This document shows, piece after piece, positions 1-9,067 of a stretch of 64,000 nt of DNA. Positions within the stretch are counted from its first letter, which is position 1. Each line of letters opens with the position of its first letter. Under the pieces are notes generated by a model. The model made no database searches, had not been told where the DNA came from, and saw only the letters and a list, made by a program, of their open reading frames with translations. Both the position numbers and the translations under genes were made by a program. Where the stretch lies: contig CALGJQ010000014.1 in NCBI GenBank assembly GCA_937928545.1, positions 62,001 to 126,000 of the forward strand. Direction: 5' to 3'. Source of the DNA: an uncultured Verrucomicrobiales bacterium (GTDB lineage Bacteria; Verrucomicrobiota; Verrucomicrobiia; Verrucomicrobiales; Akkermansiaceae).

Positions 1-3000
1 AATGTCTCGCCGTCCTTTTATACGCGAAAGACTTTTAATGCCTCTAGTTCTGAAGCGGCTGATTCGGATCCGCTCGTGCTGACGATTAACTACAACGATG
101 GCTTTATTGCATGGTTGAATGGGGTGGAGGTGGCGCGTCGGAATATGGGTGAGGCCAAGGCTCATATTTTTCATGACCAACTAGCTTATCGAACGAGCAC
201 TTCGGGAACTTCGACGGAGCAGATTTCACTCGGCACGGCTTCGTCCTTGCTGACGCCGGGAGATAACGTTCTCGCGGTGCAGGTAAACAATAGCAGCCTT
301 AGTGGGACGATGCGGCTCGATATGTCCCTGCGAATTAATAATCCATCAGGCTCTGACCCTGAGCTTTTTGGAGCGGGATCATCTCTCTCGTATCTTCCGG
401 GTCTGAGAGAAATTGATGCTGGCTTGGTCGAGCCGAGTCTTCCGGCGAGTGATCCTTCCGATTGGGTTGAGTTGCACAACAATAGCGCTGCTGCGGTGGA
501 TTTGACGGGTTGGACGCTCAGTGATGATCCGACGGTCCTTTCAAAGTGGCCTTTGCCAGCTGGGACTTCTATTCCTGCGGGCGGCTTTCTCGTGATCTTG
601 GCTGATGATCCCGATGCCCCGATTGCGGGTGCGGCCTTTCTTCATGCGAATTTTAAACTCTCCGGAGGAGGGGATTACCTCGCGCTTTTTGATGCCTCTG
701 GCACGATGGTGTCTGGTTTTACGCCAAAGTATCCCAATCAATATCCGGGAGTTAGCTATGGTCTCGATGATGCTGGAGAAGAGATGTATTTTACGACTCC
801 GACTCCTGGGGCTGCGAATGAAATGGATGCTCTTTTGGAACGGGTGGATGCTCCAGATTTCGATCAAAAAGGGGGCTTCTATGACAATGCTGTGGTCGTG
901 ACGCTGACATCGGAAACCCCAGGGGCTGCGATTCGCTACACCATTGATGGAACGGAGCCAACTCTTGCGAATGGGATCAATTATATTACTCCATTGCAGC
1001 TCGCTCAAGTGACGACGAAGAAGGGGCATGTGATTCGAGCGCGCGCTTTTCTTGCTGGATCTCTCCCTTCGAGGATTAAGACAAACACATATTTGATTGG
1101 TCAAGACGCTCGTCTTCGTACGAGTCCTGCTTTGGTTTATGCCGGCGATCCAGAGCGTTCGCTTTATGATCCTTTTGGGGTGATGGCGATTAATGGAGGG
1201 CAGTACGTGAACAATGCTTGGACGGCAAATGGCCCTGCTGATTACAACAATGTCATCAATCGGGGGCGAGCATACGAACGTGCGATTCACGCTGAGTTTT
1301 ACTTTGCCGATGGGACGGTGGGTTTCCGGAGTGATGTCGGACTGAGAGTTGCCGCGAGTAGTTATTCACGGCCTCGAATGCAGTTAACACAGACTACGCT
1401 TTCACCTTGGACAAGTTCAGCGGTTCAAAAACCATCATTTAATCTCTATTTCCGAGATGAGTATGGGAATGCCTCGGCGGATCTGCCCTTGAATGGTCCT
1501 GCTCGTAATTTCAGTAAGTATGAGCGCTTTCGTGTTCGTGCGGGAAAGAACGATATTAGTAATCCTTTCGTCATCGATGAACTCTTCCGTCGCCTCAGTC
1601 ATGACATGGGGAATGGAGCGAGTTTGGGTGTGATCAATAGCCTTTATGTGAATGCGGAACTGAAGGGCTATTACAACATGGTCGAGCGATTGCGTGAACC
1701 ATTCTTCAAATCTCTCCACGGTTCTGATAATGATGCGCAGTGGGATGTTCTTCAGTATGAGGGCGCAGACAATGTCGCGGAGGGTGACTACGTCGCTTGG
1801 GATGATATGATCAATCGCCTCAATGCGAGTGTGACCAGTGCGAATTGGGATCGCGTTCTTGAAGTTGCTGATGTGGAAAATATGGCGGACTACTACCTGC
1901 TCAATATTTATGGAGCAACTTGGGACTGGCCTCACAACAATTGGGTTGCAGCTCGCGAGCGAAGTGCGGAAGGAAAGTATCGCCTCTACGTTTGGGATGC
2001 GGAAGGTGGAATGAATAACCGAGGCGATCGGCTGATTTCGGAAGAAATGATTCAGGCCTTCATTGTGGGATCTGTGAGCGGGAATTCTGGCAAGACCGGT
2101 CGTGATGGGGAACTTCGAGATCTTTGGAACGGGCTGAATCGTTGGGAAGAATTTCGCCTGATCTTTGCGGATCGGATTCACAAGCACCTCTTTAACGATG
2201 GAGTCTTGGATGATCGTGCTGGAACGAGCTCCCATGTGTGGAATCGTTTTGATGGCTTGGTTGATGAATTTTCTGACCTCCTCCGGGTTGTCGCGGGCGG
2301 CACGGTGCAGACTTCAAAGGTGACCAATTGGATCAGCCCGACGAACGGTCGTCGGCGTTATCTTTTCGGGCCCGTTCGCGAGGACTTTGCAGACAATGAT
2401 CTTTGGCCCGAAATTACGCCGCCTGAGTTGAGCCAGTTTGGGGGAGTGGTTCCTGAAAATTATTCTCTTCTGATGACGAATGAAGAGGGTCTGGTCTACT
2501 ACACGATCGATGGTTCAGACCCTCGCCTGTTTGGAGGGTCGCCCAATCCGAATGCGATTTCGCAGCCGGGTTCTTTGGTGAGTGTGACGCAGATTCCGCT
2601 GGAGTCCGTCTGGGCTCACAACGCGACCGATGGTGACCTCGGGACGGCTTGGCGTTCACTCGCCTATGATGATAGCGCTTGGGCGACTGGGGCAGCGCCT
2701 TTGGGCTTTGGTTCAATTCGAGATAATGGGGTCACGATTCCGATCGCCACGCCTGTGAATGGGACGGCTCGTCAACCGACGAGTTACTTCCGTAAGACTT
2801 TCGAGATTGCTGATCCAGCTTCTTTCTTGGGGCTTAATATGACTCTCTTATCCGATGCGGGCATGGTGATTTACCTCAATGGCGTGGAGGCTTTGAGAGA
2901 ATCGAATGTTCCCGTTGATGCGGTTTACGGGACTTTACCAACGGCTGACAATAGTGATGGTAATGAAGGTGACTACGTGACTTACGCCATTGATCCCTCA

Positions 3001-4146
3001 CTTTTGGTGAGTGGCACGAATGTCATAGCGGTGGAACTCTACAACGATCCAAGGAGTAGTGATATGGTGATTGATGTCGAGCTTTCGGGACTGGAAGTCG
3101 ATCCTGCGAACTTGCCGGTGGTGATCAATGAACCGCTTAAAATTAAGGCGCGGAGTTTTAACAATGGAGAATGGAGTGCCTTGACTGAGGCCGACTTCAC
3201 CGTGAATTCCGTTCCTGCGACGACCGGGAATCTCGCGATTGCCGAGTTCTTGTATGATCCGCTCGCTTCCACGGTGGAAGAAATGCAGGCAGGTTATAAT
3301 GATGGAGAATTCTTCGAGTTCATTCGCTTGGAGAACTATAGCCAGATGAATGTCGATCTGAGCGCCGTTCGGTTTACGGATGGGGTCACCTTCGATTTTG
3401 AGACTTCAACGATTCGTCAGTTAGCTCCGGGGGGAGTGGTGATCTTGGTGCGAGATCTTGAGGCCTTTCGATATCGCTATGGAACATCCTTCGATAGCTT
3501 GATCGGAGGAGAATATGAAGGGAAGCTTTCCGATGGGGGAGAATCTTTACGACTTATTGGTGAAGGTGATGTCATTATCCATGAGTTCGAATTCGAGAGT
3601 AATGCCCCATGGCCTGTGTTGGATGCTTTGGATGGACACTCAATTGTGCTCAATAATCCGTCTGACGATCATGGGCTTGGTGGGAATTGGCGGGCTTCAG
3701 CGGTGGTTGGGGGAACTCCCAGCGGGAGTGTCGATTTTGCAGCGTGGCAGGCCTCGTTCTTCACTGCCGCGGAGTTGACGAACTCGGCGATTTCCGGTCC
3801 AGATGCTGATCCAGATGGTGACGGGTGGACGAACTTTATGGAGTTTGCGCTAGGGGCGCTTCCAAGAAATGCTCAAAGTGTGCCTTTGGAGATTGCTGGA
3901 AGCATCGAAGATTTCGGAGGCCAAGAATACCTTACTCTTTCCTATACTCGAACAGCAGGGTTGCGCGCGGTGACCTTCTCAGCAGAGGTGAGCGATGAAC
4001 TGCAATCTTGGAGTGCAGGTGGGGTTCCCATTCTACCACAAGTGACGAACCCTGATGGGACGATTACGGCTCGCTTCCGTCATCCGCTCCCGGTGGGTGG
4101 CGCGGGGGATGAGCGCTACCTTCGTTTAAGGGTGGATGAACAATAA
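1..4146 (+). CDS. CotH-like secreted protein with lamin-tail domains (5' truncated by window edge)
   Basis: The reading frame is open from base 1, so the start and any signal peptide lie outside the window; the GTG at 76 is only an internal codon. In order I see a beta-sandwich ligand-binding-like stretch (about 70-330), a lamin-tail-like domain (about 400-810), a chitobiase C-terminal/Fn3-like module with IRYTIDGTEPT (about 880-1100), a CotH kinase-like region (about 1240-2200, with WDWPHNNW near 1920), a second YTIDGSDP module (about 2490), another beta-sandwich with YLNGVEAL (about 2870), a second lamin-tail-like domain (about 3230-3600) and a C-terminal DPDGDGWTNFMEFALG segment typical of verrucomicrobial/planctomycete secreted proteins. 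CotH of Bacillus is a protein kinase of the spore coat; in these giant proteins the role is unknown. Probably exported and extracellular. Confidence 0.85.
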   Translation, partial: NVSPSFYTRKTFNASSSEAADSDPLVLTINYNDGFIAWLNGVEVARRNMGEAKAHIFHDQLAYRTSTSGTSTEQISLGTASSLLTPGDNVLAVQVNNSSLSGTMRLDMSLRINNPSGSDPELFGAGSSLSYLPGLREIDAGLVEPSLPASDPSDWVELHNNSAAAVDLTGWTLSDDPTVLSKWPLPAGTSIPAGGFLVILADDPDAPIAGAAFLHANFKLSGGGDYLALFDASGTMVSGFTPKYPNQYPGVSYGLDDAGEEMYFTTPTPGAANEMDALLERVDAPDFDQKGGFYDNAVVVTLTSETPGAAIRYTIDGTEPTLANGINYITPLQLAQVTTKKGHVIRARAFLAGSLPSRIKTNTYLIGQDARLRTSPALVYAGDPERSLYDPFGVMAINGGQYVNNAWTANGPADYNNVINRGRAYERAIHAEFYFADGTVGFRSDVGLRVAASSYSRPRMQLTQTTLSPWTSSAVQKPSFNLYFRDEYGNASADLPLNGPARNFSKYERFRVRAGKNDISNPFVIDELFRRLSHDMGNGASLGVINSLYVNAELKGYYNMVERLREPFFKSLHGSDNDAQWDVLQYEGADNVAEGDYVAWDDMINRLNASVTSANWDRVLEVADVENMADYYLLNIYGATWDWPHNNWVAARERSAEGKYRLYVWDAEGGMNNRGDRLISEEMIQAFIVGSVSGNSGKTGRDGELRDLWNGLNRWEEFRLIFADRIHKHLFNDGVLDDRAGTSSHVWNRFDGLVDEFSDLLRVVAGGTVQTSKVTNWISPTNGRRRYLFGPVREDFADNDLWPEITPPELSQFGGVVPENYSLLMTNEEGLVYYTIDGSDPRLFGGSPNPNAISQPGSLVSVTQIPLESVWAHNATDGDLGTAWRSLAYDDSAWATGAAPLGFGSIRDNGVTIPIATPVNGTARQPTSYFRKTFEIADPASFLGLNMTLLSDAGMVIYLNGVEALRESNVPVDAVYGTLPTADNSDGNEGDYVTYAIDPSLLVSGTNVIAVELYNDPRSSDMVIDVELSGLEVDPANLPVVINEPLKIKARSFNNGEWSALTEADFTVNSVPATTGNLAIAEFLYDPLASTVEEMQAGYNDGEFFEFIRLENYSQMNVDLSAVRFTDGVTFDFETSTIRQLAPGGVVILVRDLEAFRYRYGTSFDSLIGGEYEGKLSDGGESLRLIGEGDVIIHEFEFESNAPWPVLDALDGHSIVLNNPSDDHGLGGNWRASAVVGGTPSGSVDFAAWQASFFTAAELTNSAISGPDADPDGDGWTNFMEFALGALPRNAQSVPLEIAGSIEDFGGQEYLTLSYTRTAGLRAVTFSAEVSDELQSWSAGGVPILPQVTNPDGTITARFRHPLPVGGAGDERYLRLRVDEQ

Positions 4147-4159
4147 GATTCCCACCAAA

Positions 4160-4190
4160 AAAGCGAGCCGCGCAGGAACGGGCTCGCTTT
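4160..4190 (+). terminator. Rho-independent-like terminator of the CotH-like gene
   Basis: A 10-bp perfect stem (AAAGCGAGCC with GGCTCGCTTT) begins 14 bases after the stop codon at 4146. It is nearly symmetrical (A-run before, T-run at the 3' arm), so it may also serve the minus strand. Confidence 0.7.
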
Positions 4191-4215
4191 AAAAATGGAT
4201 CGGTTGATCAGAAGC

Positions 4216-4644
4216 TTAGCGGCGACGGATGAGGCAGATGAAGCCGGCGAGGCCGAGGAGCGCTGAAGAACTTGGCTCAGGGATGTTGCTGGCTCCGGGC
4301 GTGGCAGAGGGAGCAGGGCGTGGCAAGAATTCTAAGACGCTTGCGGTGCTGCCACCGTCTTGATCTAAGCGATAGCCAGCTGGGAGAAATGTGCCATCGG
4401 GGCCGACTGAGATGTCGGCGGTGAGGCCGGTGGGCAGAACACCATCACTATCGGAAACAAATGCGGTGTATTGGTCTGCGCCTGCAGCGTCATTCAGGAC
4501 AAGGGTGTAGGACGAGTTCTCGATGGAGAGGGGGAGCTGGAGATCCGACGTGATGCCGAAGACGGTCTCGAATTCGGGATTGATAGCAGAATTCAGGCCA
4601 ATCTGTTTGTGAGGTTGAAGAGACAGCGTCCAAAATAAAACGGG
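4216..4644 (-). pseudogene. 5'-truncated PEP-CTERM protein remnant
   Basis: Reading the minus strand, an open frame runs from just after a stop at 4645-4647 to TAA at 4216-4218 (142 codons). It ends with a textbook PEP-CTERM sorting tail: NIPEPSSSALLGLAGF, a short hydrophobic stretch, then RRR. There is no ATG or GTG and no signal peptide; the frame opens inside the terminator hairpin of the upstream PQQ gene. The body resembles the intact PEP-CTERM gene at 12634-13356 (shared GPDGTF.PA motif and TPGA just before PEP). I read it as a gene that lost its 5' half, leaving the exosortase tail. A frame-shifted or CTG-started product cannot be excluded. Confidence 0.6.
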
Positions 4645-4665
4645 CTACGTTTTCACGAAGCCCGT
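4640..4665 (-). terminator. Terminator of the PQQ-propeller gene 4693-6192
   Basis: Stem ACGGGCT/AGCCCGT (4640-4646 and 4659-4665); on the minus strand it is followed by a T-rich run (complement of 4631-4640). It lies 28 bases past the stop at 4693. Confidence 0.65.
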
Positions 4666-4692
4666 TCTCTTGAAATAGTCTACTTGGAATGC

Positions 4693-6192
4693 CTACTTGC
4701 CGATCGCGTAAAGGTGAGTCTGGGTGGCGATGTAGACGACATCGTTGGCGACGATGGCGCTGCTGTAGATTGGAGCGGGGAATTCGATGAGTCCGAGGAC
4801 TTCTTTTTCTTTTCCTGCTTTGAGGATGTGAAGTTCACCGTCTTCGGTGCCGATCCAGACTTTGCCGTCAGCGACGAGGGTCGATCCCCAGATGCGGGAT
4901 TGGGTTTCGTGCTTCCAATGCGGGGTGCCTTTTTTGGCATCAAAGCAATGAATGTCGCCATCGTATTCGGCCGCGTAGACGAGGCCATCGGCGACACTGA
5001 GGGTGGAGATGGAGCGACCGACTTCTTTGGAAGACCAGACGATGCCGCCTTTTTCATCGATGCAGAGAATGTGGCCGACGCCGTCACCGTGTTCTGGGTC
5101 TTGGCCGATGATGATGTAGGTGAGGCCGTCTGCGATGACGGCGGTGCCAATGACTTCACTGGCTCCGGCGTAGGTGGCGTATTTGATGGACTTGCCATCT
5201 TTCTCGCGATACTCCTTGGGGTTGCAGTCGAGTTTCCAGAGTTCTTTAAAGACATCAAAGCCTTCTTCATCCTTGATGGGCTTGGGGTCGAAGGCGTAGG
5301 TGAATCCGTCGCCACCACCCCAGACGATGGCGTCGTTGCCGCCAATTTTTCCGTAAGCGGGAGAGGACCAACTGGCGTGGAGAACGCGGGTGGATACGCC
5401 GGAGACTTCTTCGGCGAGCAGCTTGCCGGTATTTTTGTTGAGGCTGACGAGGGCGGGTGAGTTAGGAGCGGGGATGTTGGTGTGGGACCAATCGACGCCG
5501 TTTGAGGTGGCGGTGTAGAGCTCGTCACCCACGATGACGGGTGAACAGGATGAGACGTTGTGAGGGAATATGCCGAGTTCTTCGCGCATGTCGTAGATCC
5601 AGATGATGTCGGCGTGCCCGTTGGTGACTTCGACGACTTCGTCTTTCACGGCCATGTATTTGGCCTCGTCTTTGAAGGGGCCATCGTTGCCGTTGGCCAT
5701 GCCTTCGGTGTCGAGGCAGACGACTTCGCCACGGTTGGTGACAAGCCACATGCGCTTGCCTTCGACGGCAGGTGAGGAGCAGAGGCCGACGTATTCCCAA
5801 TCGCTCACCTTACCGGCGCCGAGCTTGGGGATGATGAGTTGCCAGAGGAAGGAACCGTCTTTTTCGTTGAAGGCCATCATGACGCCGCGGTCGCCTTTTT
5901 GTTTTTCGTCGCGGGGTGATTCGTTGTTGGTGCCGACGTAGACTTTGCCATCGGCGACGACGGTGTTTCCGTAGGCTTGGGAACCGAGCTTGGCGGCCCA
6001 CTTGATGTTTTTGGCATCAGTGAGAATGGCGGCTTCGGTTTCGTCATCGAGTTCGCCGGGGTTGATATCGACGGGCAGATTCTTGGCTTCGCCGACCATG
6101 TTGCGGTCGGGAGTGCCTCCCCACATGGGCCAGTCCTTAGCGGTGGCAGTGAGGGTTAATCCTGAAAGGAGGAGGGCGGTGGTGGTTTTCAT
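4693..6192 (-). CDS. Secreted PQQ-like beta-propeller repeat protein
   Basis: 499 residues with an N-terminal signal peptide (MKTTTALLLSGLTLTATA, then KDWPMWGG) and repeated beta-propeller blades of the PQQ/quinoprotein type, seen as recurring VADGKVYVGT, VIVGDELYTAT, VADGLVYAAEYDG and LVADGKVWIGTEDG motifs, each followed by a GxxxW or WxxK segment. The family folds as a 7- or 8-bladed propeller; whether this member binds PQQ or is only structural is unknown, and the usual dehydrogenase disulphide of adjacent cysteines was not seen. The longer frame to 6462 runs through yoeB and is rejected because the signal peptide fixes the start at 6192. It is likely periplasmic. It follows the TA pair and another propeller gene in the same direction. 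Confidence 0.8.
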   Translation of the reverse strand: MKTTTALLLSGLTLTATAKDWPMWGGTPDRNMVGEAKNLPVDINPGELDDETEAAILTDAKNIKWAAKLGSQAYGNTVVADGKVYVGTNNESPRDEKQKGDRGVMMAFNEKDGSFLWQLIIPKLGAGKVSDWEYVGLCSSPAVEGKRMWLVTNRGEVVCLDTEGMANGNDGPFKDEAKYMAVKDEVVEVTNGHADIIWIYDMREELGIFPHNVSSCSPVIVGDELYTATSNGVDWSHTNIPAPNSPALVSLNKNTGKLLAEEVSGVSTRVLHASWSSPAYGKIGGNDAIVWGGGDGFTYAFDPKPIKDEEGFDVFKELWKLDCNPKEYREKDGKSIKYATYAGASEVIGTAVIADGLTYIIIGQDPEHGDGVGHILCIDEKGGIVWSSKEVGRSISTLSVADGLVYAAEYDGDIHCFDAKKGTPHWKHETQSRIWGSTLVADGKVWIGTEDGELHILKAGKEKEVLGLIEFPAPIYSSAIVANDVVYIATQTHLYAIGK

Positions 6193-6229
6193 GAGATTTT
6201 TGATTTTTTGTATTTCGGATGTACTCCTG

Positions 6230-6484
6230 TTAGTGATGGAAGCGGCACTGAGCAATGGTGACTTGATCAGCTTCTGGGATGTAGAGGAGGCGGTGTTCGC
6301 TGGTGATTCGTCGAGACCAGTAGCCGCTGTAGTTGGCTTTGAGTGGCTCTGGTTTTCCAATCCCTTGAAAGGGATCTCGGAGGGTGTCTCGGATGATAAG
6401 ATTGATTCTCTTAACCATTCGTTTGTCGGTTTTTTGCCAGTAAAGGTAGTCGTCCCAAGCATCGACGAGCCAAACGAGCTTCAT
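6230..6484 (-). CDS. yoeB: Toxin YoeB, mRNA interferase
   Basis: 84 residues, closely matching the YoeB family along its whole length (WDDYLYWQ, KRIN, GKPEPLK, WSRRI, EHRLLY). YoeB binds the ribosome and cuts mRNA in the A site. The catalytic residues known from E. coli YoeB are present at the same numbers: E46, R65 and H83. The last residue is His84 where E. coli has Tyr84. The gene overlaps the antitoxin gene by four bases (ATGA), so the two are translationally coupled. Activity of this copy is inferred, not shown. Confidence 0.92.
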   Translation of the reverse strand: MKLVWLVDAWDDYLYWQKTDKRMVKRINLIIRDTLRDPFQGIGKPEPLKANYSGYWSRRITSEHRLLYIPEADQVTIAQCRFHH

Positions 6485-6735
6485 GGATCGACGAGTTCGC
6501 CTTCCACGGTGTTCCCTTCGTTGAAGTCTACCAGCGATTTTTCCAGACGAGCCCGGTTGGCTGGGGTGGAGATTAAGTAGAGTGTTTCGGACATGCTCTC
6601 GTATTCATCAGCAGAGAGCATGACAACAGGACTGTGTCCGTTTCTGGTGATGAGGATTGGGTTCCGATCATTTTCGGCTTGGTCCATGACGCTAGCCAAA
6701 TTGTTCCGAACATGGGTGTAAGTATGAGCGGTCAT
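6481..6735 (-). CDS. yefM: Antitoxin YefM
   Basis: 84 residues of the Phd/YefM family: N-terminal DNA-binding part (YTHVRNNLASVMDQ, then PILITRNGHSPVVMLSADEYES) and a C-terminal toxin-neutralising tail (TLYLISTPANRARLEKSL). YefM neutralises YoeB and, with it, represses its own promoter. The gene starts 37 bases after the stop codon of the propeller gene at 6773-9067 and has its own promoter-like sequence in that gap. It is followed by yoeB with a 4-base overlap. Confidence 0.92.
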   Translation of the reverse strand: MTAHTYTHVRNNLASVMDQAENDRNPILITRNGHSPVVMLSADEYESMSETLYLISTPANRARLEKSLVDFNEGNTVEGELVDP

Positions 6736-6741
6736 GGGAAG

Positions 6742-6770
6742 AAATTAAAACATGTGCAGGAAACTGTCAA
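6742..6770 (-). promoter_or_regulatory. yefM-yoeB promoter and possible operator
   Basis: On the minus strand a perfect -35 hexamer TTGACA (6765-6770) is followed after 15-17 bases by TTTAAT/TAATTT (6742-6749). A small palindrome, ACATGT (6750-6755), lies in the spacer, where YefM-YoeB autorepression could act. The RNA would begin very close to the ATG at 6735. Confidence 0.5.
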
Positions 6771-6772
6771 TG

Positions 6773-9067
6773 TTACTCGCCTTTGCTGAGTTTAATGTTG
6801 TCAACGTAGACGCGTTTTTGCGATTGCGGGGAGAAGGCGAAGACGCCGGGAGCTCCTTTGGGGTGGACTTGTTTGACGGGAGTTTTGATGCTCCAATCGG
6901 CGGGTTCTTCTTCGCCTTTGGGCCAGGCTTTGGCGAGGACTTCTCCGGAGCCGTCGGGGTTAGATTTGACGTGTGTCTTGAGGTGATACCAGGTGTTGGC
7001 TTTGACGGGGAACTTGACGGAGGCTTTCACGCGCTCGTGGTTACTGGAGACCTCGAGGATGTTTTGGTTGCCCACGATGGTGACGAGGTAGCGTTGGTTG
7101 ACGAGGCCGACGGTGGATTTGATGCGGCGGTTACCATCGGTCATGACGTCGGCGGAGAGGGTGTAGTTTTTTAACTCCGGGTCGCCGAAGAAGTTCATGG
7201 TGCGCTGGAAGAGGATGTTGTCGAGGCGGTTGGCGATGACCTTGGAGCCGTCTTTTTCGAGGACGTGCCACTTGATGCGGGCGCCGAGCCAGGCGAGGGG
7301 TGGGAAGTTCACTTTCTCGCCTGCGAATTCCATCTTGAGATCGACAGCTTCGAAGTCTTCGCCGTAGCCGAGGCCAGCGTGGACGCGGCCACGGGTGGTG
7401 GCGGACATGCCATTGTGGGTGACCTTGAGGGCACCGGCGGAAATCTTGGCGTCAGAGGCAGCGGTGACGGTGCCGGTTTTGGGGTCGAGGGTGGCATCGA
7501 CCTCGGCTTTCACCTTGGCGGTGGGTGGGACGAATTTTTCCCAGGAGAGGTCATCGGTGATGAGCTCGCAACGGCGGCCTCTTTTGTCGAGGCCGTAGAC
7601 CTTGAATTCTTGTTTTTGGCCAGGAGTGATGGCGAACTCGGCGGGGATGATCTGGAGTTGGGTGATGGGGCCAGCTGGTTTGTTGGCGATGACGGGAGCT
7701 TTTGGAGTAGGGAACTGACCATCTTTGTTACCAAAGCAGTAGAGGCCGTCACGGGTGGAGAGGTAGACTTTGCCGGCCCAGATGGTGGGGGCGGCGAGGC
7801 ATTTGACGCCGGAGCCTTCGGCGTCTTTGATCTCGGCATGAGAGAGGACTTCTGCTTTCTCATCGGAGGGTTTGGTGATGACGAAGGTGCCCTCGAACCA
7901 AGGGGAGTAGATTTTTCCGTCGCCGTAAGTGGGGGAGGCGTGGATTTGGTCGGGAGATTGTTTGTCCTGCCAGAGGGTTTTGCCGTTGGTGGCATCGACG
8001 CAGATGAGTTCGCCGGTGAAGTTGGTGGTGTAGACGCGGTCTTTGACGAGGGTGGGTGAGCTGGTGAAGCCGATGTGGTCGTCGTTGCGCCAGGCTTCGA
8101 CACTGGGGTCGAGGACGAGTTGTTCGGCGGGGTATTCGGTGGGAATGTTGAGGCAGACGAGGCGTCCTTTGGAGGTGGCGTCGATGTTTTCTTTACCGTG
8201 GATGGCGATGAGTTTGTCATTTCCGTAGAGGATGACTTGGGAGTTGACGCCGCCTTGAGAGAGTTGGAAGCGCCAGACGGGTGCTCCGGTGCGGGCGTTG
8301 ACGCAAACGACGTTTCCGCAACCGGTGCCGGCGTAGAAGACGGCTTGGTCGCCGAGGGTGGCGAAGACGGGCATGGAGAATGAGCTATCGACGGGGCGGA
8401 TGCCGGGGCTGGAATACCAGACGAGTTCGCTGGTGATTTTATCGAAGGCGTAGAAGCGGTCGCGGGCGGGGCCGGTGGTTCCCCAGTTGGCGGTGACGCA
8501 GTGGAAGATGACGAGGTTTTCGAAAACTGCGGGCGAGCCGGTGCGGCCGTTCGGGAAGGTGAGGCGGGCGAGTTTTTCGATGAGGGAGATTTCCCAGAGC
8601 GGTTTGCCATCGGGGGTGAAGGCAACGCAGCGGCCGTTTGAGGTTTGGAGGTAGACGTTTCCGGTTTCGGGATCGATGACGGGGGAGCCGATGCCGTAGC
8701 GGTTGTAGACGACGTCGGAGATGTAGTCGGGGAAGCGTTTTTCCCAGATCTTTTCGCCGGAGATGGCGTCGAGGCAGAGGAGGGTTTCTTGGACGTCTTC
8801 GGCTGGGTCGTCGCCGAATTGGCCGTAGCCGAAGACGTAGAGTTTGCCATCGGCAATGACGGGTGCGCCTGCGCCGTTGAGGTCGTATTTCCAGAGTTGG
8901 TTTTCGGCACCGGGTTCCCAAGTGTCGGGGAGGTTGGTCTCGTCGGAGGTGCCGTTTTGGTTCGGGCCACGCCAGTTGAGCCAGCCGGTGACGTCGGCGG
9001 AGGCGAGCGAGGTGAGGGCGAGGAGGGCCCCGGCGGTGAGAGATCGGAAATTCATAGGCATTTTCAT
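6773..9067 (-). CDS. Secreted PQQ-like beta-propeller protein with C-terminal concanavalin-like domain
   Basis: 764 residues. A signal peptide (MNFRSLTAGALLALTSLASA) precedes a propeller with an NWRGPNQNGTSDETNLP opening, the usual start of Pirellula/Verrucomicrobium 'outer membrane protein assembly factor BamB-like' propellers, and blades such as VIADGKLYVFGYG, YLQTSNGRCVAF and LICVDATNGKTLW. From about residue 470 a linker leads to an Ig-like segment (ITPGQKQEFKVYGLDKRG), and the last 200 residues form a jelly-roll of the LamG/concanavalin kind ending VYVDNIKLSKG. The start could be ATG 9067, 9061 or 9055; all precede the same signal peptide. The partner of the related gene at 4693-6192; no enzyme function can be assigned. 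Confidence 0.78.
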   Translation of the reverse strand: MKMPMNFRSLTAGALLALTSLASADVTGWLNWRGPNQNGTSDETNLPDTWEPGAENQLWKYDLNGAGAPVIADGKLYVFGYGQFGDDPAEDVQETLLCLDAISGEKIWEKRFPDYISDVVYNRYGIGSPVIDPETGNVYLQTSNGRCVAFTPDGKPLWEISLIEKLARLTFPNGRTGSPAVFENLVIFHCVTANWGTTGPARDRFYAFDKITSELVWYSSPGIRPVDSSFSMPVFATLGDQAVFYAGTGCGNVVCVNARTGAPVWRFQLSQGGVNSQVILYGNDKLIAIHGKENIDATSKGRLVCLNIPTEYPAEQLVLDPSVEAWRNDDHIGFTSSPTLVKDRVYTTNFTGELICVDATNGKTLWQDKQSPDQIHASPTYGDGKIYSPWFEGTFVITKPSDEKAEVLSHAEIKDAEGSGVKCLAAPTIWAGKVYLSTRDGLYCFGNKDGQFPTPKAPVIANKPAGPITQLQIIPAEFAITPGQKQEFKVYGLDKRGRRCELITDDLSWEKFVPPTAKVKAEVDATLDPKTGTVTAASDAKISAGALKVTHNGMSATTRGRVHAGLGYGEDFEAVDLKMEFAGEKVNFPPLAWLGARIKWHVLEKDGSKVIANRLDNILFQRTMNFFGDPELKNYTLSADVMTDGNRRIKSTVGLVNQRYLVTIVGNQNILEVSSNHERVKASVKFPVKANTWYHLKTHVKSNPDGSGEVLAKAWPKGEEEPADWSIKTPVKQVHPKGAPGVFAFSPQSQKRVYVDNIKLSKGE

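Noticed and set aside
4684-5460. Plus-strand frame opposite the propeller gene, rich in Asp/Gly/Phe
   Set aside because: Typical complement artefact of a propeller gene; no motifs.
6193-6462. N-terminal extension of the propeller gene 4693-6192
   Set aside because: It runs through yoeB in another frame; the signal peptide at 6192 fixes the start.
7510-8970. Minus-strand frame of 486 codons in another frame of the propeller gene
   Set aside because: Ser/Pro/Thr-rich shadow translation; the propeller frame has signal peptide and blade motifs.
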